Source: Methylovirgula sp. (lineage in GTDB: Bacteria > Pseudomonadota > Alphaproteobacteria > Rhizobiales > Beijerinckiaceae). Taken from it: 64,000 nucleotides of DNA. The notes under the pieces are model-generated. The model ran no database searches. It saw only the letters and a list, made by a program, of their open reading frames with translations, and had not been told where the DNA came from. Position 1 is the stretch's first letter, and each line of letters opens with the position of its first letter. Shown piece after piece: positions 61,762 through 64,000 of the stretch. Both the position numbers and the translations under genes were made by a program. The stretch lies in the NCBI RefSeq assembly GCF_037200945.1, contig NZ_JBBCGP010000001.1, positions 2,044,501-2,108,500 of the forward strand, read 5' to 3'.

Positions 61762-62096
61762 CGCCGGTTCGCTGCTTGGCAGAATATCGGGCGTCTTGCC
61801 GATATTTGATGTATCTTGCTCATAAACGGTGCCGTTGCGTTCGACGGTGCGCGTAGTCGGCTTCTCTATCTGCGGAAATTCCGCAGATAGCTTTTTAATG
61901 TGATTCCGAACCGTGCCCTCGTCGACCGCGCAAAGCCGCGCGATCTTGCGAATCGGAAATTTCTTCCATTCATCGTCGGTTAACAACGTTCTCACGGCTC
62001 GCTGTTTATCTTCCGCCGTCCTTCGCAGGCCGTGGCTGGCGTTTGCGCCCACGCTGAACAGGACGGCGTCGCGGCGCGTGCCTTGGCGAATGTCGG
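61642..62096 (-). pseudogene. ParB-like/HTH protein fragment
   Basis: The readable part begins, without a start, LADIRQGTRRDAV just inside a TGA at 62105-62107 and continues into ANASHGLRRTAEDKQRAVRT and a helix-turn-helix (KIARLCAVDEGTVRNHIKKL). Related phage and plasmid proteins have a ParB-like N-terminal domain with a DGFHR motif before this; that domain is missing here and is blocked by the stop. A GTG at 62052 could start a truncated 136-residue DNA-binding protein. I regard it as a domain-truncated remnant. It lies directly after the 62097-62315 gene on the same strand. Confidence 0.6.
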
Positions 62097-62315
62097 CTAA
62101 TCTTCGTCATCGTGCAGAAGGCGATCAAGCGTGGTGGGATCTGCGCGCTTCACACGGCGCGCGACGTCTTCGTCAATTTGACGATCATTTGGTTCGACGC
62201 CTCTTTGGGCGCGACGCCCATACTGTTTGACAAACGAGGCCACCTCGGCCGTATCCAGGGCGCGGCGCTGATCTCTGTTTAAGCGACGTTTGGGTTTCGG
62301 ATTCTCGTCCGTCAT
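62097..62315 (-). CDS. Small hypothetical phage protein
   Basis: A 72-residue highly charged protein: a Lys/Arg-rich start (KPKRRLNRDQRRALD) and an acidic end (TTLDRLLHDDED). A start 15 bp upstream is also possible; neither has a clear ribosome-binding site. No family recognised. It is followed directly by the ParB-like fragment. Confidence 0.5.
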   Translation of the reverse strand: MTDENPKPKRRLNRDQRRALDTAEVASFVKQYGRRAQRGVEPNDRQIDEDVARRVKRADPTTLDRLLHDDED

Positions 62316-62420
62316 TGCGGCACCATACATCCATTCAGCGTAACTCGCCACCTTTGGCCATGCGCTCCTTCGCGCGCTCGGCTTCGACTTCCTCAACGCG
62401 CAAAGCAAGGAAGGCAAGCT

Positions 62421-62681
62421 GTGTGGCGTTCAGGTGGCCAGAGTAGTGGGCAAACGTTTCCCATTACTCAATCCGACCTAAGCGCGTCCGAGCGCGCTGA
62501 GCATATCAGTCTGCGCAAGTCGATATGGGAGATAAGAAACGCTGATAATTCTGGTGGCCAGAGTTTGGCCACCAGATCGTCGGGAAAACTCAAGACGACC
62601 GGCCCTCAGCATCAAAAGCAATTCGCTGCCGAAACTGCCGCCGTGGCGAATGCCCAGTTGCACAGTTCGCTGCACGGTTGA
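62421..62681 (+). pseudogene. ParB-like nuclease-domain fragment
   Basis: The stretch SASERAEHISLRKSIWEI and later GPQHQKQFAAETAAVA match the end of a ParB-like domain and the start of its helix-turn-helix (families read E(L/S)AERAEHIARRKxIWE ... FAAETAxxTGxSKxxI). The expected continuation is replaced by NAQLHSSLHG and a stop, and the upstream ParB core is absent. A perfect 10-bp palindrome (62551-62575) lies inside it. It is a remnant on the opposite strand from the other ParB-like fragment. Confidence 0.55.
62551..62575. repeat. Perfect 10-bp inverted repeat
   Basis: CTGGTGGCCA and TGGCCACCAG around a GAGTT loop. A half copy, GGTGGCCAGAGT, also occurs near 62431. No T-run follows, so it is more likely an operator or recombination site than a terminator. 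Confidence 0.6.
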
Positions 62682-62992
62682 TACCGGGCATAACTGTGCA
62701 AGTGGGAATGTTGCCGACGCGATACACTACGCAAAACAGCGACTGTTTTTCGTTACGGTGTTGTAATGATCTTCGTCGCCGTCCTGTATGTGTACATAGT
62801 TGCCTCTGCCGCAATGACTTATCGCAACACCGAAACGGGCGGCGTACCCTGCTCAGCAACGCTCGGTATGATATACTTATAGATAGGCAAATCTGATTTG
62901 CCGCTTCGAGCGAGTCGCCGAGGGCGCTGCTCGATTACTGGGCCGAAGGCCATAAGCCGCATTAGCGGCATTCACCAGACGACGAGGATTTT
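62682..62992. other. Intergenic region with a possible tiny gene
   Basis: A 38-codon frame at 62766-62882 has a membrane-like start (MIFVAVLYVYIVASAAMTY) and could be a phage micro-protein, but the ribosome-binding site is weak. Otherwise nothing was identified before the next gene. Confidence 0.35.
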
Positions 62993-63958
62993 ATGACTTT
63001 AATTTACGCGCCGGCTGAGCCGCGCGAGCACGCCGAACTTGTGGCAGGAATAATGGCCCGAGCGCCCGACGACGACATGTTGCTGGCTGCTAATGATAAC
63101 CACGACCCGATTACCGGCGCCAAATCCCATTCATGGCCGGCTATGCGGCTCAATGCAAAAGATCAGGCCAGTCGCGCCTTGCTCGCGCTGCTCTCTTACC
63201 TATTCGAACTCGCCGCCGAGCCACACAACAACCTACCATCGCCGGCCAGTGCATACGGCGCTGACGGTGATTTGTCTATTGCGGGCCTGATGGACGAACT
63301 GCCGCGCGACGAGGATGGCAAAACGATCGGTAACAGTGGCTATGGAATCGACTATTGCATGCGCGAAAGCACTGACATGCACGATTGGGACGACTTATGC
63401 GTGGCCGGCGCTGACGGGGCATACTGGACTATCCTGCCAGACGGCCGGAAGGGTGGGTCGCACTGTCCAAATTTCCGGGTCGTCCACGTTTGGCGCACCC
63501 AGTTAATCAACGGCAAAGTTGTCAAAACAGCGCTCAAAGAAAGCTACGCCCAATACCGATCTGAGCGTCGTATCGAAGGTAAGCAAAAAGCCGTTTGGAT
63601 TAACGTCGGCACAGAAGAATTTTACAGGCCGCGCGGCCCAGATCCAAAAGCCGACAACGCCCATAATGGGTCGCCAGCGGCCGTCACACCGTCCGAAAGC
63701 GCGGGCGCCGTGAATAGGCCATTCGCACCCGACAATCCGATTGACGCTCGGCTTGTGCTTGAACGTCTGCGATCTGCGATTGGCGACGAGAATTTCGAAG
63801 TGCTGAGGCTGACCGTCGTCAATCGAAGAACAGCCCGATCGATTGGCGAGGCTATGGGCAAGAAATACAACGCGGCCAGCGCACTTGGCACTGCGTTGAT
63901 CCGAAAGGCATTGCAAGCCGCGAACGACAACCTGCCCATGCTCGCCGAGGCGGCTTGA
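62993..63958 (+). CDS. Phage-type hypothetical protein
   Basis: A 321-residue soluble protein without recognised family. The central part (about 115-190: YGIDYCMRESTDMHDWDDLC, then SHCPNFRVVHVWRTQLINGK) is rich in aromatic residues, His and Cys. The C-terminal quarter (about 245-310) reads ARLVLERLRSAIGDENFEVL and RRTARSIGEAMGKKYNAASA, suggesting a helix-turn-helix-like end. Ala/Asn/Asp-rich AANDN stretches near both ends also occur in the methyltransferase of this element. Likely phage cargo or a late regulator. Confidence 0.65.
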   Translation: MTLIYAPAEPREHAELVAGIMARAPDDDMLLAANDNHDPITGAKSHSWPAMRLNAKDQASRALLALLSYLFELAAEPHNNLPSPASAYGADGDLSIAGLMDELPRDEDGKTIGNSGYGIDYCMRESTDMHDWDDLCVAGADGAYWTILPDGRKGGSHCPNFRVVHVWRTQLINGKVVKTALKESYAQYRSERRIEGKQKAVWINVGTEEFYRPRGPDPKADNAHNGSPAAVTPSESAGAVNRPFAPDNPIDARLVLERLRSAIGDENFEVLRLTVVNRRTARSIGEAMGKKYNAASALGTALIRKALQAANDNLPMLAEAA

Positions 63959-64000
63959 TAGCAAAGTCCCGCGTTGCGTGACTCTATAATGGGTGGTGCG

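Overview
The window looks like part of the chromosome of an alphaproteobacterium, probably a Rhizobiales methylotroph or methanotroph relative. The clearest sign is a close homologue of the tetrahydromethanopterin-linked formaldehyde-activating enzyme Fae at 11.7-12.2 kb. GC-rich sequence, TTG/GTG starts, a REC-PAS-kinase-REC hybrid sensor and a FixK-like regulator fit this. Species-level placement is inference. No rRNA, complete tRNA or CRISPR array was seen.

Core-like part (1-44.6 kb). A DUF2721-type membrane protein is cut by the left edge. Next come two adjacent hybrid histidine kinases: an 1823-residue protein with eight exact 92-residue HAMP-type repeats and three receivers, and a REC-PAS-HisKA-HATPase-REC protein. 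An AI-2E-type permease, an aldoxime dehydratase, a mini-protein and the Fae homologue follow. A cobalamin riboswitch precedes a Rieske oxygenase. A five-gene operon (18.3 to 13.8 kb, minus strand) joins a NitT/TauT-type ABC importer to an OsmC protein and an acyl-CoA-dehydrogenase-like flavoprotein, with a divergent TetR gene and two palindromic operators. A run of VOC, DoxX, DoxX, aldo/keto reductase and SDR genes leads to a second cobalamin riboswitch ahead of another SDR. An RND efflux system (outer membrane factor, TetR, adaptor, pump) has two matching operators. Then come a DUF2938 / carboxymuconolactone-decarboxylase-like / ThDP-enzyme operon, a second mini-protein paralogue, an ABC importer with a fused permease, a host-attachment-family protein, a 639-residue unknown protein coupled to a pyruvate-phosphate-dikinase-like protein lacking the PEP domain, and a PAS kinase beside a Crp/Fnr regulator.

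Accessory part (44.7-53.7 kb). Small regulator-plus-enzyme modules (O-methyltransferase/AraC, TetR/aldo-keto reductase, methyltransferase/TetR, AraC/SDR) are punctuated by three copies of a 57-bp intergenic repeat. A LysR gene is broken at its 3' end at a junction.

Mobile part (53.7-64 kb). A Fic protein with its own winged helix, a small acidic protein and a large serine recombinase with an apparent C-terminal frameshift are followed by a tyrosine integrase whose 5' end overlaps a tRNA-like attachment sequence. Phage-type cargo follows: an AlpA-like regulator, a phage N6-adenine methyltransferase, a replication-initiator-like gene carrying four 18-bp iterons inside its coding sequence, and two ParB-like fragments. 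The element runs off the right edge.
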